DNA of 64,000 bases from Christensenellaceae bacterium (GCA_022846035.1 AP025580.1:2108001-2172000); one strand, 5' to 3'. Shown: positions 1 through 11,263, counted from the first letter of the stretch. Numbers and translations are program-made. The notes: generated by a model from the letters alone, not told the origin.

Positions 1-1862
1 ACTGGGCAGGCGTCAGCCCGTATACTTCATCTCTCGATTTCGCACAGACCTGTGTTTTTGCTAAACAGTCGCTTGGGCCTATTCACTGCGACCTATGTTA
101 CTAGGCACTCCTTATCCCGAAGTTACGGAGTCATTTTGCCGAGTTCCTTAACAATGCTTCTCCCGATCGTCTTAGGATTCTCTCCTCGCCTACCTGTGTC
201 GGTTTGCGGTACGGGTACCTACAAAACTCCCTAGCAGCTTTTCTCGCCAGTGTGGATTCACAGACTTCCATACTTGTTTTCTGTCCCCATCACACCTCAG
301 CCTTTGTGGAAACCGTACTTCACTAATTTCCAGCCCCAGTGCTTGGACGCCCTCTACCATCAAGGCGCTTCTGCTATCCTCCTGTGTCACTGCGTCGGTC
401 AAACGCTTTGTCGGTAGTACAGGAATATCAACCTGTTGTCCATCGCCTACGACGATACTGTCCTCGGCTTAGGTCCCGACTTACCCTGGGCGGACGAGCC
501 TTCCCCAGGAAACCTTAGGCTTTCGACGGTGAGGATTCTCACCTCACTCTCGCTACTCATGCCAGCATTCTCTCTCGATTAAAGTCCACCACTCCTCTCG
601 GTATGGCTTCTGCCCTTAATCGATGCTCCTCTACCGCGCGCCTTTTGGCGCACCCATAACTTCGGTGGTAAGTTTTAGCCCCGGACATTTTCGGCGCACA
701 ATCACTCGACTAGTGAGCTGTTACGCACTCTTTAAATGAGTGGCTGCTTCTGAGCCAACATCCTAGTTGTCTCTGCAATTCCACATCCTTTTCCACTTAA
801 CTTACACTTTGGGACCTTAGTTGATGATCTGGGCTCTTTCCCTTTTGACAATGAAACTTATCTCACACTGTCTGACTCCCGAGTATGTAATATATGGTAT
901 TCGGAGTTTGATAAGATTCGGTAAGCCGTGAAGCCCCCTAGTCCATTCAGTGCTCTACCCCCATATATCTTCGCTCGAGGCTAGCCCTAAAGCTATTTCG
1001 AGGAGAACCAGCTATCTCCGAGCTCGATTGGAATTTCTCCGCTACCCACAAGTCATCCCCGCATTTTTCAACATACGTGTGGTTCGGTCCTCCACGGTGT
1101 TTTACCACCGCTTCAACCTGCTCATGGGTAGGTCGCCCGGTTTCGGGTCTACAGCATGCAACTTAACGCCCTATTAAGACTCGGTCTCCCTTCGGCTCCG
1201 CCACTCCAGTGGCTTAACCTTGCTACATACCGTAACTCGCTGGCCCGTTCTACAAAAAGTACGTGGTCACACTTTCTAATAGTGCCCCCACTGCTTGTAA
1301 GCACAAGGTTTCAGGTTCTCTTTCACTCCCCTCCCGGGGTGCTTTTCACCTTTCCCTCACGGTACTATTTCGCTATCGGTCATCAAGGAATATTTAGGCT
1401 TGGAAGGTGGTCCTCCCGGCTTCCCACGGGGTTTCACGTGCCCCGTGGTACTCTGGTGCTGTCTGCGCTGACTCGTATTTCGGTGACGGGGCTGTTACCC
1501 TCTTTGGCGGCACTTTCCAATGCTCTTTACCTATATTCGTCAGATCGCGTGCGACAGTCCTCAACCCCGGATGTCCGAAGACTTCCGGTTTGGCCTCTTC
1601 CCATTTCGCTCGCCGCTACTTTGAGAATCACTTTTGTTTTCCTTTCCTCCGGCTACTTAGATGTTTCAGTTCACCGGGTTCCCCCCATATACCTATGGAT
1701 TCAGTATATGGTAACGCAACGTTACTTGCGCTGAGTTCCCTCATTCGGATATCTGCGGATCAATGTTTGCTTGCAACTCCCCGCAGCTTTTCGCAGCTTG
1801 ACACGTCCTTCTTCGGTTCTTGATGCCAAGGCATTCACCCTGTGCTCTTGTTAGCTTGATCT
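1..1862 (-). rRNA. rrl: 23S ribosomal RNA, 5' part (cut by window edge)
   Basis: Highly conserved 23S sequence read on the minus strand. The 5' end lies near 1862, where the complement gives the typical 5' domain with GAATGCCTTGGCATC. The rest of the gene runs off the left edge of the window. It is the last visible gene of the rRNA transcript, after tRNA-Ile. Open frames inside it on both strands are artefacts of rRNA sequence. The exact 5' end is an estimate from the E. coli pattern. Confidence 0.97.
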
Positions 1863-2009
1863 TTCGTCTACTTTCTTTCTCCTAAGACATTCTCAAAACG
1901 AAATTATATCTCTTACCCTAATTTGATTAGTTTTCGTGATTTTTTATCGCTTCTCTTTGTCTTCTTCTACTATCCAGTTTTCAATGTGCTTTACATACTT
2001 TCGTATGTT

Positions 2010-2086
2010 TGGTGGGCTCAAGTGGACTCGAACCACCGACCTCACGCTTATCAGGCGTGTGCTCTAACCTGCTGAGCTATGAGCCC
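2010..2086 (-). tRNA. tRNA-Ile (GAT)
   Basis: Complement starts GGGCTCATAGCTCAG and ends GAGCCCACCA. The anticodon loop CTGATAA gives anticodon GAT, and the T-arm GGTTCGAGTCC is present. CCA is encoded. It lies in the 16S-23S spacer, directly before 23S in the direction of transcription. Confidence 0.97.
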
Positions 2087-2136
2087 ATACCTCTACAGTT
2101 AGCTGCCTTCGGTGTCCTCCGCTTTCTTCCCACTCT

Positions 2137-2212
2137 TGGTGGAGATGAGCGGAATCGAACCGCTGACCCCCTGCTTGCAAGGCAGGTGCTCTCCCAGCTG
2201 AGCTACACCCCC
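2137..2212 (-). tRNA. tRNA-Ala (TGC)
   Basis: Complement starts GGGGGTGTAGCTCAG and ends CATCTCCACCA. The anticodon loop CTTGCAA gives TGC, and the T-arm is GGTTCGATTCC. CCA is encoded. It lies between 16S and tRNA-Ile, so the spacer order is Ala then Ile. Confidence 0.97.
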
Positions 2213-2347
2213 ATTTTAAATCGCATATACTCCCGTATATGCTCTTCAAACGGCTTCTATGCAGTTTGCTGTTCTTTTCCCTTTAAAAACATCAGTACCC
2301 GAAAAGAAAATCCTCTACTTCGCTTTGCCTCTTTGTTTCTTACACCC

Positions 2348-3884
<1,537 letters not shown>

Positions 3885-4009
3885 AATCTTAAATGCATTG
3901 CTGCACTTTTTAACTAGATTGATCGTGGCTCCGCTTTTCAAGCATTTCCTTTTCGTTCTTGGTACTGTATGCTTTTTTCAAGGTTCGCCGCGTTTTTTGC
4001 GGCTTATTT

Positions 4010-4038
4010 ATAATACCAAACTACCTCTCCTGTGTCAA
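4010..4038 (-). promoter_or_regulatory. rRNA operon promoter
   Basis: On the minus strand a perfect -35 TTGACA (4033-4038) is followed after 17 bp by TATTAT (4010-4015). It sits about 125 bp upstream of the 16S 5' end, as expected for an rrn P1. A GC hairpin (CCGC/GCGG around an A run, about 3988-4002) lies near the predicted transcript start. The rest of 3885-4168 is AT-rich leader and upstream sequence without a gene. Confidence 0.8.
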
Positions 4039-4168
4039 CAGGTTTTTTTAATTTTTTATGTATTTTTTATTCACATGTTATCCACAAAAAAGACGCCTTT
4101 TTTATGACGCCTCATGTGGTGCTTTTTATCTGCGAAACCACTATATTTAGAAAAACTTCCGCTTTCTG

Positions 4169-5053
4169 TCAAAATAATGTCAGCTGTTCTATAGCAGGTT
4201 CCTTTTTCTTATAAGCCGCCACGATGTCCTCCATTTTGTAAAGCAATCCATATTTACGGCATCCGGATTCCAATAACGTTCTCAGTTTCTTTGCATTGGG
4301 CGATATGCAATAATAATTGCTTCTGTATACACTGCGGTATCTGCGTGCAAGCCCTGGGAAACGCTCATCGAGTTTCTGATAATAATAGTCACGCTGATTC
4401 TGCCGCAATGTTACACCGAACATCGAAAAGATAAACCGCGCGCCGTTTTCGTGGGCAAGGCGTACCATTTCCGTTACGTTTTCCTCCGTGTCCGTAATAT
4501 AAGGAAGCATTGGGGTAAATAACACGCCCGTGAAAATCCCCGCCGCCGACAGCTCACGCATAGCGCGGAACCGCTGCGAGGAAACGCATACATTCGGCTC
4601 GATGATCTTTGAAAGGGAATTATTTGTCGTTGTGATAGTCATTTTAACGTTCGCCCCGCTCTTGCGGGAGATCTCCCTGATCAGGTCAATGTCCCGCGTT
4701 ACCAACGAACTTTTTGTATCAAGCGCCGCCCCAAATCCGAACCGTTCCAGAAGCAAGAGCGCACCGCGCGTCACTTTCTGCTCTTTTTCAAACGGATTGT
4801 ATGGATCGGACATCGCGCCCATGCCCACGACTCCCTTTTTACGCTTTGTCTTAAGTTCGCGCTCCAATAGTTTAAGCGCATCCTTTTTTAGCCGGACACG
4901 GTCGAAATCATCTACATGGTAGCACTCGCTCCTGCTGTCGCAATAAATGCAGCCGTGGCAACACCCACGGTACAGGTTCATATTATAATCGTTGCCGAAC
5001 CACGAGTCGTCTTTGGGCCTTGTTAAAATCGTTTTCGCAGGCACGAGCTCCAT
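4169..5053 (-). CDS. SPL-family radical SAM protein
   Basis: A 294-residue protein with the radical SAM signature C31-x3-C35-x2-C38 inside YRGCCHGCIYC, which binds the [4Fe-4S] cluster that cleaves S-adenosylmethionine. The N-terminal pattern (W-F-G-x-D-Y-N-x-N-L-Y-x-G-C) and the overall length match the spore-photoproduct-lyase-like radical SAM family common in Clostridia, often annotated Rv2578c-like. The substrate of this subfamily is not established and nothing here reveals it. It is the last gene of a minus-strand run; its start is one base from the end of the acetyltransferase gene, so the two are probably cotranscribed. Confidence 0.85.
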   Translation of the reverse strand: MELVPAKTILTRPKDDSWFGNDYNMNLYRGCCHGCIYCDSRSECYHVDDFDRVRLKKDALKLLERELKTKRKKGVVGMGAMSDPYNPFEKEQKVTRGALLLLERFGFGAALDTKSSLVTRDIDLIREISRKSGANVKMTITTTNNSLSKIIEPNVCVSSQRFRAMRELSAAGIFTGVLFTPMLPYITDTEENVTEMVRLAHENGARFIFSMFGVTLRQNQRDYYYQKLDERFPGLARRYRSVYRSNYYCISPNAKKLRTLLESGCRKYGLLYKMEDIVAAYKKKEPAIEQLTLF

Positions 5054-5054
5054 A

Positions 5055-5804
5055 CTAGAAACCTTTTTCTTCCAGAAATTTGATGAATTTCTTTTCGCTC
5101 ATCATTTCGTTTGTCACAAACGCACCATTATAATATACGGCGTATGTCGTAAAAGGGCATGGGCAGGCCTGTGCTTCTTCCCGTGTGGCGATATGCATAA
5201 ACGCCGCTTTTATCCCCCGTTCCTTTGCTGCCTCTTTTAATAGCGGAACATATTTTGCGTTCCATGGGCAATGATCCGTATAGGAAATGACTATGCCTTG
5301 TTCATCCGTCTTACCCTCTTTTGCGTTTTCCAAAAAGCGCGGCGCTTCCGCCCTTTCTTCAAACGGCAGGTATAATAGTTCAAAATACGGCTGTGCCGTA
5401 TCCGCCACCAGAAAGCCGCGTTTCTTATAGAACTTCGGATCGGAAAGAAAGGGCCGTTTTTTATCGGAAGAAAGCGCAACCAGCCCCTTTTTTCCCATAC
5501 GCTTCGCTTCTTTGGTACAGACATTCAAGAGTTGCGTGCCGCAGCCCTTTTTGGCAAACGATCCGGATACCCAAAAGCAATCGATAAACAGGTAGCCGTC
5601 CGCGCTGATAGGCGCCCACGCGTTCTCCGCCGGAACGAATTCGATAAACGCCTTGCCCTGTCCGTCCATCTTGTAGAACCGGTAACCGTCTTTCACGCGC
5701 TCTTTGAGCCACGTGCGCTTTACCTGAGCGTTCTTTTTATCTGAAATTGCGCAGCACAAATGCTCGCTTTCTATATTGTCCGGCGTTATCGCAATGATAT
5801 TCAT
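5055..5804 (-). CDS. GNAT N-acetyltransferase with YoaP-like C-terminal domain
   Basis: A 249-residue protein. The N-terminal half is a GNAT acetyltransferase fold with the acetyl-CoA loop region GCGTQLL, preceded by the family start MNIIAITPDNIESEHLCC. The C-terminal third (EQGIVISYTDHCPW onward, then CPCPFTTYAVYYNG) is the thioredoxin-like YoaP domain. A longer frame opens at 5873, but it would run into the GyrI-like gene; the Met at 5804 falls just after that gene's stop at 5806 and matches the family N-terminus, so I use it. The acyl acceptor is unknown. Confidence 0.8.
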   Translation of the reverse strand: MNIIAITPDNIESEHLCCAISDKKNAQVKRTWLKERVKDGYRFYKMDGQGKAFIEFVPAENAWAPISADGYLFIDCFWVSGSFAKKGCGTQLLNVCTKEAKRMGKKGLVALSSDKKRPFLSDPKFYKKRGFLVADTAQPYFELLYLPFEERAEAPRFLENAKEGKTDEQGIVISYTDHCPWNAKYVPLLKEAAKERGIKAAFMHIATREEAQACPCPFTTYAVYYNGAFVTNEMMSEKKFIKFLEEKGF

Positions 5805-5805
5805 A

Positions 5806-6258
5806 TCAATCCTCAATCCCGATGTAAATATGTATCTCGCCCGTGACCCCATTGCTGCCGATGTATTCCTCAAAATCGCTTTTATAACACCGCTTTAGGG
5901 GCAGTTCCCAGACCGTCTTCCATATCGCGTCTACCTCTTTGTTCAAATCACCCTTGGCGACAAACTTCGCATATCTGCCGGCAAATATCTTTCTTGCGGT
6001 AAACGCGGGATCATGCTTTCCGTCTGTTTCACATCCCGCAATATATGCATATGGCGCTGAAAAATCATCCTCATAATCCGTATACAGGCCGATATAGTTT
6101 TCGCCGATACGTCCTTTGATCAATTCCGCTTTGCCCGATTCGAGAAAATCATTCCACAACGTATAGATGTCCCGTATTGCTTTACCGCCGGCATTTTCTG
6201 TATGGATCATGATCCCGTCCACCTGCTTTTCCGCTACATTTACGATTTCGTATTCCAT
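5806..6258 (-). CDS. GyrI-like / AraC effector-binding domain protein
   Basis: A 150-residue protein resembling the stand-alone effector-binding domain (GyrI-like, Cass2 type). It starts MEYEIVNVAEKQVDGI and ends with the characteristic EIHIYIGI strand. Proteins of this fold bind small hydrophobic or cationic ligands. I start at 6258 rather than 6297 because AAAGGAG lies 8 bp upstream of that ATG. It sits between a WYL-domain regulator and the acetyltransferase, an arrangement suggesting ligand sensing or sequestration, but the ligand is not visible from sequence. Confidence 0.75.
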   Translation of the reverse strand: MEYEIVNVAEKQVDGIMIHTENAGGKAIRDIYTLWNDFLESGKAELIKGRIGENYIGLYTDYEDDFSAPYAYIAGCETDGKHDPAFTARKIFAGRYAKFVAKGDLNKEVDAIWKTVWELPLKRCYKSDFEEYIGSNGVTGEIHIYIGIED

Positions 6259-6317
6259 ATTGCTTACTCCTTTAATAGTATATTGCAGAATAAGCATAGC
6301 ATCCTTAATATGACCTC

Positions 6318-7220
6318 TTATGTCATATTATCATATTGTTTTTTCATTGCGGCGATCCGTTTCCGGACTGCCGCTTTCACCCGTTCCGGACCTAAGACGC
6401 GCGCATGCGGCCCAAAAGAAAGGATATAGCCATACAGCCATTCATCTTCGTGCACTGTTAGCGTGACCTCGAAGCCTTGCTCTGCCCTGCGGATATTTTC
6501 TTCGCCGAATTCGTCATAAACGCGATAGGAAAACGATTGGTCGATATACATTTTTACCGTGACGCACGAATATGCCGCCGGCTTTTTCGCCACGCCAGGC
6601 ATACAAGAAGCATCCCTTATAAATGTTTCCTGCGTTATTTTAAGCTCTTTGATACGCGAGAGTTTGAAAATACGGTAATCTCCGCGATCCCGACAAAAGC
6701 CCTGCACATACCATGAGCGTCCCTTATAGAGCATGCGCAGGGGCTCCACCGTCCGTTTCGTTTTCTTTCCATTGGCCCCGAAATAATCAAAGAGGATCAC
6801 GCGTTTTGACAGTACCGCCTCTTTGAGGGATATAAACTTGTCCTTTTCCATACTGCCCCAGTCGGAAAAATCCACCTCAATCCAGTCTATGTCCTTTTGC
6901 CTAAACAGGCCGTTGAGTTTGGAAAGAATCTCCTCTGTCTCCGGATAACGAGCGGCCCGCAGGCTTTGCAGCCCGATCAGGATCTGGTTCCGTTCTTTTT
7001 CCGTGAGCAGCGATTTTTGCAGCACAAAATCATCCATGAGCGATACCCCGCCGCCTTTGCCCTTCGTCATGTATACGGGTATGCCTGCGAGACTCAGCGC
7101 GTCAATATCGCGATAGATGGTGCGCACGGAGACCTCAAATTTGTCGGCCAGTTCGCGCGCCGTTACTTTTTGTTTATTTAATAAGGTATAGAGAATATCA
7201 AACAGACGATTATTCTGCAT
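6318..7220 (-). CDS. YafY-type HTH and WYL-domain transcriptional regulator
   Basis: A 300-residue protein. The N-terminal helix-turn-helix (residues about 1-60) has TARELADKFEVSVRTIYRDIDAL, the DeoR/HTH_11 pattern. A central WYL region contains FDYFGANGKKTKRTVEPLRM and SWYVQGFC, and a C-terminal WCX-like extension follows. WYL proteins are ligand-responsive regulators, and this one probably controls the adjacent genes. Its start abuts the stop of the Fpg/Nei-like gene (3 bp apart), so it may also be expressed from that upstream transcript. Confidence 0.85.
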   Translation of the reverse strand: MQNNRLFDILYTLLNKQKVTARELADKFEVSVRTIYRDIDALSLAGIPVYMTKGKGGGVSLMDDFVLQKSLLTEKERNQILIGLQSLRAARYPETEEILSKLNGLFRQKDIDWIEVDFSDWGSMEKDKFISLKEAVLSKRVILFDYFGANGKKTKRTVEPLRMLYKGRSWYVQGFCRDRGDYRIFKLSRIKELKITQETFIRDASCMPGVAKKPAAYSCVTVKMYIDQSFSYRVYDEFGEENIRRAEQGFEVTLTVHEDEWLYGYILSFGPHARVLGPERVKAAVRKRIAAMKKQYDNMT

Positions 7221-7223
7221 ATG

Positions 7224-8051
7224 TCACAATCTCTGGCAGGCCGGACAGTAATAGATGCTCCCGCCGAGGTAAGCCTCTTTTTTGATCGCCCCGCCGCAGT
7301 TAGGGCATACCATTTCCTCGTTGTTCCTGCTCAGTACGGTTTTATACCCGCCCGCTTGGCCATACAAATCCTTTTCCGTATCGCGGCCGCCTTTTTCCGC
7401 CATATCCGCAAGTACGTTTTTGACCGCCATGTAAAGTTCTGCGGTCTCCTGTCCGCTCATATCGGCCAGCTTCTTTTTGGGATGTATCCTCGCCGTCCAC
7501 AGTATATCCTGCAGCACGCCGTTGCCCAGGCCCGGGATTCTTTGCTCCGTCGCCAAAAACGCCTTGGCCGAGGTTTTCTTCTGATCGACGCTGACCATAA
7601 GCAAACGAAAATAATCCACATCAAACGCATCCGATAAGGGCGACACCTTTTCGCGCGCCGCAAGGTAATAGGGATTATCGTTGGTTCCCTGAGGGAATGC
7701 CGACAGCGCGCCATACATCTGCACTCTCATACTGAGCGCGCTTTTATCGTCGAATAGGATATAAAGCTGGTGCTTTTTCGGTTCCGGCTCTCCGGACGCC
7801 AAAAGCTTAAAGGTGATCCCGTCGTTCAAATCCAGCCGGTAGTCTTCAAGCCCAATCTCCACATGTCCGCCGTAGGCTTTTGTTTCTCCAACGACTTTGC
7901 CGCGCAGCATCGCGTCATACGCGAGCGGATCTCCGCAGAAAAAGGCAAACCGATGCGGACTTTTTCCTGCCACCACCCGCTTGACGCGCTTTCCCTTGAG
8001 TTCCTTGGTCATTTGCCTCGCCAGCGTAATGCTTTCGGGTAATTCGATCAT
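7224..8051 (-). CDS. Fpg/Nei-family DNA glycosylase-like protein, catalytic proline missing
   Basis: A 275-residue protein with the overall Fpg/Nei plan: N-terminal ELPE, a helix-two-turn-helix core with PGLGNGVLQDILW, and a C-terminal zinc finger C-x2-C-x16-C-x2-C (CPNC ... CPAC). Fpg and Nei use the N-terminal proline exposed after Met removal as nucleophile (MPELPE or MPEGPE). Here the protein starts MIELPE, so residue 2 is Ile. The Arg usually found in the zinc-finger beta-turn is also replaced (GGSIYYC). It may therefore be a non-canonical or non-catalytic DNA-binding relative. It lies 77 bp downstream of mnmA, behind a small palindrome. Confidence 0.8.
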   Translation of the reverse strand: MIELPESITLARQMTKELKGKRVKRVVAGKSPHRFAFFCGDPLAYDAMLRGKVVGETKAYGGHVEIGLEDYRLDLNDGITFKLLASGEPEPKKHQLYILFDDKSALSMRVQMYGALSAFPQGTNDNPYYLAAREKVSPLSDAFDVDYFRLLMVSVDQKKTSAKAFLATEQRIPGLGNGVLQDILWTARIHPKKKLADMSGQETAELYMAVKNVLADMAEKGGRDTEKDLYGQAGGYKTVLSRNNEEMVCPNCGGAIKKEAYLGGSIYYCPACQRL

Positions 8052-8100
8052 ATTCCTTTGATCCTCCTGCCGGTTTTTCTTTTATGATACAAAGATAAAC

Positions 8101-8115
8101 TGACATGTACTGTCA
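8101..8115. promoter_or_regulatory. Perfect inverted repeat upstream of Fpg/Nei-like gene
   Basis: TGACA-TGTAC-TGTCA, a perfect 5-5-5 inverted repeat in the 77-bp gap between mnmA and the Fpg/Nei-like gene, about 50 bp upstream of the latter's start. This is the form of a dimeric repressor operator. It does not match the Gram-positive LexA box. The protein that binds it is unknown. Confidence 0.35.
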
Positions 8116-8128
8116 TATTCACCGATTT

Positions 8129-9223
8129 TTAAAATATCACTTCGTCGATCACGCCGCCGCCAAGGCAAATATCGTCCTCGTATAGTACGCAATACTGCCC
8201 GGGCGTGACCGCTCTTTGCTTTTCTGCAAATTCTATGCGGTATACACCGTCATCAAGCTTTTCAGCATGCGCCTGCTGGTCGCTTTGCCGGTAACGCGTT
8301 TTAGCCCCGCACGCAAATTCCTTTTTTCCGTCGCCGCCGGAAATAAAATTCATCCCACTCATTACCAGCGCCCGTGAATAAAGAAGCTCCGACTCCGCTC
8401 CCTGCGATACGACGAGTACATTATGTTCCATGTCCTTTTCCACTACGAACCAGCGCCCGCCGTTACCGTCCTTGCTGCCGCCGAGATTTAGTCCCCGCCG
8501 TTGCCCGAGCGTATAGTACATGAGGCCGTCATGCCTGCCGACCACCTTGCCGTCAACCGTTTTCATATCGCCTGGGTTCGCGGGCAGGTAGGTTTGCAGG
8601 AATTGCCTGAATTTCCGTTCCCCGATAAAACAGATTCCGGTGGAGTCTTTCTTTTTTGCAACCGCAAGCCCTGCCTCTTCCGCTATTTTCCGCACGTCCG
8701 CTTTCTGCATATCCCCGATGGGAAACATCGCCTGCCCCAGCTGCTGCTGGCTGAGCATACAAAGAAAGTAGCTCTGGTCCTTACCCGCATCCAGTCCTTT
8801 TTTCAGGCAGGTCACCCCGCCTGTACGCTCAAGACGCGCGTAATGCCCTGTCGCAAGATAGTCCGCGCCCGCTTTTTTCGCGAAATCCAGAAAAGCCGCA
8901 AACTTAATCTCTTTGTTGCACAGTACATCCGGATTGGGCGTTCTTCCTCTTTTATATTCTGCCAGAAAATATTGGAACACGCGTTCCCAGTATTCGTTTT
9001 CGAAATTAACGGTATAGTAGGGAATCCCGATCTGCCCGCATACGCTGCGCACGTCGTCGTAGTCTGCCTCTGCCGGACATACTTCATCCGGCGCGCTGTC
9101 GTCCCAATTTTTCATGAACACGCCGGCCACGTCGTATCCCTGCTCCTTTAAAAGCAAGGCCGCCACTGCCGAATCTACGCCGCCCGACATTCCCACGATC
9201 ACGCGTTCTTTTTTTTGTGTCAT
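8129..9223 (-). CDS. mnmA: tRNA-specific 2-thiouridylase
   Basis: A 364-residue enzyme that makes the s2U34 thiolation of tRNA-Lys, -Glu and -Gln from sulfur delivered by a cysteine desulfurase. The PP-loop GMSGGVDS is at residues 11-18. The two catalytic cysteines are C102 in NPDVLCN and C198 in STGICFIG. The C-terminal beta-barrel ends CLGGGVID. Length is normal for MnmA. It is transcribed away from the MBL-fold gene at 9298. No cysteine desulfurase gene is next to it here. Confidence 0.95.
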   Translation of the reverse strand: MTQKKERVIVGMSGGVDSAVAALLLKEQGYDVAGVFMKNWDDSAPDEVCPAEADYDDVRSVCGQIGIPYYTVNFENEYWERVFQYFLAEYKRGRTPNPDVLCNKEIKFAAFLDFAKKAGADYLATGHYARLERTGGVTCLKKGLDAGKDQSYFLCMLSQQQLGQAMFPIGDMQKADVRKIAEEAGLAVAKKKDSTGICFIGERKFRQFLQTYLPANPGDMKTVDGKVVGRHDGLMYYTLGQRRGLNLGGSKDGNGGRWFVVEKDMEHNVLVVSQGAESELLYSRALVMSGMNFISGGDGKKEFACGAKTRYRQSDQQAHAEKLDDGVYRIEFAEKQRAVTPGQYCVLYEDDICLGGGVIDEVIF

Positions 9224-9297
9224 AACCCTTATCTCCCATATGGTCTTCTTATCTTTATTATAGTATAATCTTCTCTAGAATGATATAAGGAGTGCAT

Positions 9298-10257
9298 ATG
9301 GCCAGAAGAAAAAGAAAGTCATCCGCAGTTCCGTTGATCGTCGTCATCGTATGCCTGCTGATCCTCATAGCGTTCCTATCGTTTGGTTCACAGGGCACGT
9401 TTTTAGAAAATTTAGGCGATATCTGGAACAATACCATCAATTACGGCAATGCGCAGCAAAACGTTTCCCAGCTTGTCACACAGGAAGATGCGCAAACCGC
9501 CCTGATCCTATACGTCATGGACACGGGAAATTCGGACAGTATGGTACTGCATACGCCGGACGGGCATGCCGTCTTAGTGGACGCCGCCGAAAACGACGAC
9601 GCAAACCAGATCCTGGAAACGCTCAAGGCGCTAGGCATCAGTAAACTGGACGCGGCGGTCGCCACGCATCCGGACGCAGACCACATCGGCTCTATGGACG
9701 ACGTTCTTCTGGGGATTCCGGTGGATACCTTATACCGTACTTCCAAAACAGCCGCTACAAAAACTTACGACAACATGGTGAGGGCCGCCGAGGATGAACA
9801 GACTCCTGTCGTCTATGTAACGGCGGGCGATACCTTTACCGTAGGCGGTATCGATTTTACGGTGTTAAACCCGCAGGATAAAACCTACGACGATACCAAT
9901 AATTCCAGCATTGTGCTGCTTGTCCGCTATGGCAATACCTCCTTTTTGTTATCCGGCGATGCTGAAGAAGAGGCGATCGCCGATATGCTCAGTACATTCG
10001 CGCCGGAAATGGACATCGACGTACTGAAGATCGGCCATCACGGTTCGCACAACGGCACGACGGAAGAACTGCTCGAAGCGACCACGCCCGAGCTTGCCAT
10101 CATCACCTGCGGCGAGGACAACGACTACGGCCATCCGCATAAAGAAACGCTCGAACTGCTGCAGGAGGATCGTGTCACGACGCTGCGCACCGATCAGCAG
10201 GGCGATATTGCGGTCTTCTCTGACGGAAATGATGTTACATACAAAACGGCGGCATGA
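9298..10257 (+). CDS. Secreted/anchored ComEC-like MBL-fold hydrolase
   Basis: A 319-residue protein with an N-terminal transmembrane segment (about residues 12-32) followed by a metallo-beta-lactamase fold. The metal motif HPDADHIGS and later GDAEEEA and GHHGSHNGTTEELL match the stand-alone proteins related to the C-terminal MBL domain of ComEC. The fold probably acts outside the membrane as a phosphodiesterase or nuclease. I take ATG at 9298, since AAGGAG (9287-9292) gives the right spacing; a GTG at 9292 overlaps that site. A consensus -10 TATAAT lies at 9264-9269. The stop codon is inside the terminator hairpin. Confidence 0.8.
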   Translation: MARRKRKSSAVPLIVVIVCLLILIAFLSFGSQGTFLENLGDIWNNTINYGNAQQNVSQLVTQEDAQTALILYVMDTGNSDSMVLHTPDGHAVLVDAAENDDANQILETLKALGISKLDAAVATHPDADHIGSMDDVLLGIPVDTLYRTSKTAATKTYDNMVRAAEDEQTPVVYVTAGDTFTVGGIDFTVLNPQDKTYDDTNNSSIVLLVRYGNTSFLLSGDAEEEAIADMLSTFAPEMDIDVLKIGHHGSHNGTTEELLEATTPELAIITCGEDNDYGHPHKETLELLQEDRVTTLRTDQQGDIAVFSDGNDVTYKTAA

Positions 10258-10276
10258 TTGCCGCCGTTTCTTTTTT
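10244..10276 (+). terminator. Rho-independent terminator overlapping the stop codon
   Basis: AAACGGCGGC, a 6-nt loop, GCCGCCGTTT, then a T run. The stop codon of the MBL gene lies in the loop. The hairpin can also act on the opposite strand for the lipoprotein gene, which ends at 10284. Confidence 0.85.
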
Positions 10277-10283
10277 CCTGTCT

Positions 10284-11219
10284 CTATACTGCCATCACAT
10301 CAGCGATCACATATTTCCAGTCGATCCCATAGGCATTTGCCACCGCCTTGCGGATCGCGTCACTTACCTCGTCTATGCTTTGTCCACTGCTGCCATCCGC
10401 CCTCAACCCATCCATGATAATCTGATCCGTCTTATCAATATCGAACAAATTCAGGTCGATCTTCCCGTCCTGCTGATAGTCGATAGATACCTTCGCCGCA
10501 TAGGGAGAGGTGTCCATATAACAGCGCGAGCTGATAGGGAGCGTATCCTCTTTACTAAAGCAAAACACATAATCCGTACATTCCACAAACACATCCTGGT
10601 TGTGGTACTTCACGCGCAATTCATTTTCCAGCCTGGTAAACGCTTTCCGGTCAAGCCCTTTGACACTCTCATTTTCGCGTTTATAGTCATAGCCCATTTT
10701 CCGCGCGCCTTGTTCTGCGTTTTCGATCTCATCGATACGCGCAAGCTTTTTGAAGTTTTCTCTGTCCGTTTCGTATGCGTCGGTGATATTGCCCGCCCTG
10801 TCGCGTTCAATGATCACAAACGCGCCAATATCTGTATACGCGGAATTCGTTATGGTATTGCAGCCTGCATCATACATTCCGGCAAGGGGCTTGCCGCCGT
10901 ACCAATTCTCCCCGTTCACTTCGTCATAGGTAATGCCGACCGATTCGTACTCTTTCATGGTATCGCGCGCCAAACGCAGCTCGTCGCTGGCGCCTGCATA
11001 CACCTCTTCCACCGCAGCCTCGCCGATATTCACCGCTTCACTCAGTAAATTGCCTGCCTCTTCCACCGTTATTTCATGTTTCGCATGCTCCCGAACCCGC
11101 GCTACGCTGCGTATCATTTCGCCTACCCTGTTATAAAGCGGCGCACAACTGCACAGTATGCCCGCCATGACCGCGATTGCCGCTACGCACGCTACGATTT
11201 TACCTGTAACTTTCTTCAT
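10284..11219 (-). CDS. Putative lipoprotein, function unknown
   Basis: A 311-residue protein starting MKKVTGKIVACVAAIAV with a lipobox-like LCSC, so probably exported and lipid-anchored. After the signal comes a helical region (about residues 35-100), then a mixed region including GKPLAGMYDAGCNTITNS and a C-terminal SGQSIDEVSDAIRKAV with ADVMAV. I start at 11219 because GGGGAGG is correctly placed for that ATG and too close to the one at 11228. I do not recognise a family. It is monocistronic, between terminators on both sides. Confidence 0.6.
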   Translation of the reverse strand: MKKVTGKIVACVAAIAVMAGILCSCAPLYNRVGEMIRSVARVREHAKHEITVEEAGNLLSEAVNIGEAAVEEVYAGASDELRLARDTMKEYESVGITYDEVNGENWYGGKPLAGMYDAGCNTITNSAYTDIGAFVIIERDRAGNITDAYETDRENFKKLARIDEIENAEQGARKMGYDYKRENESVKGLDRKAFTRLENELRVKYHNQDVFVECTDYVFCFSKEDTLPISSRCYMDTSPYAAKVSIDYQQDGKIDLNLFDIDKTDQIIMDGLRADGSSGQSIDEVSDAIRKAVANAYGIDWKYVIADVMAV

Positions 11220-11263
11220 ATATACCATCCTCCCCGCATCTTGTTATTTTCATTATAAGCCGT

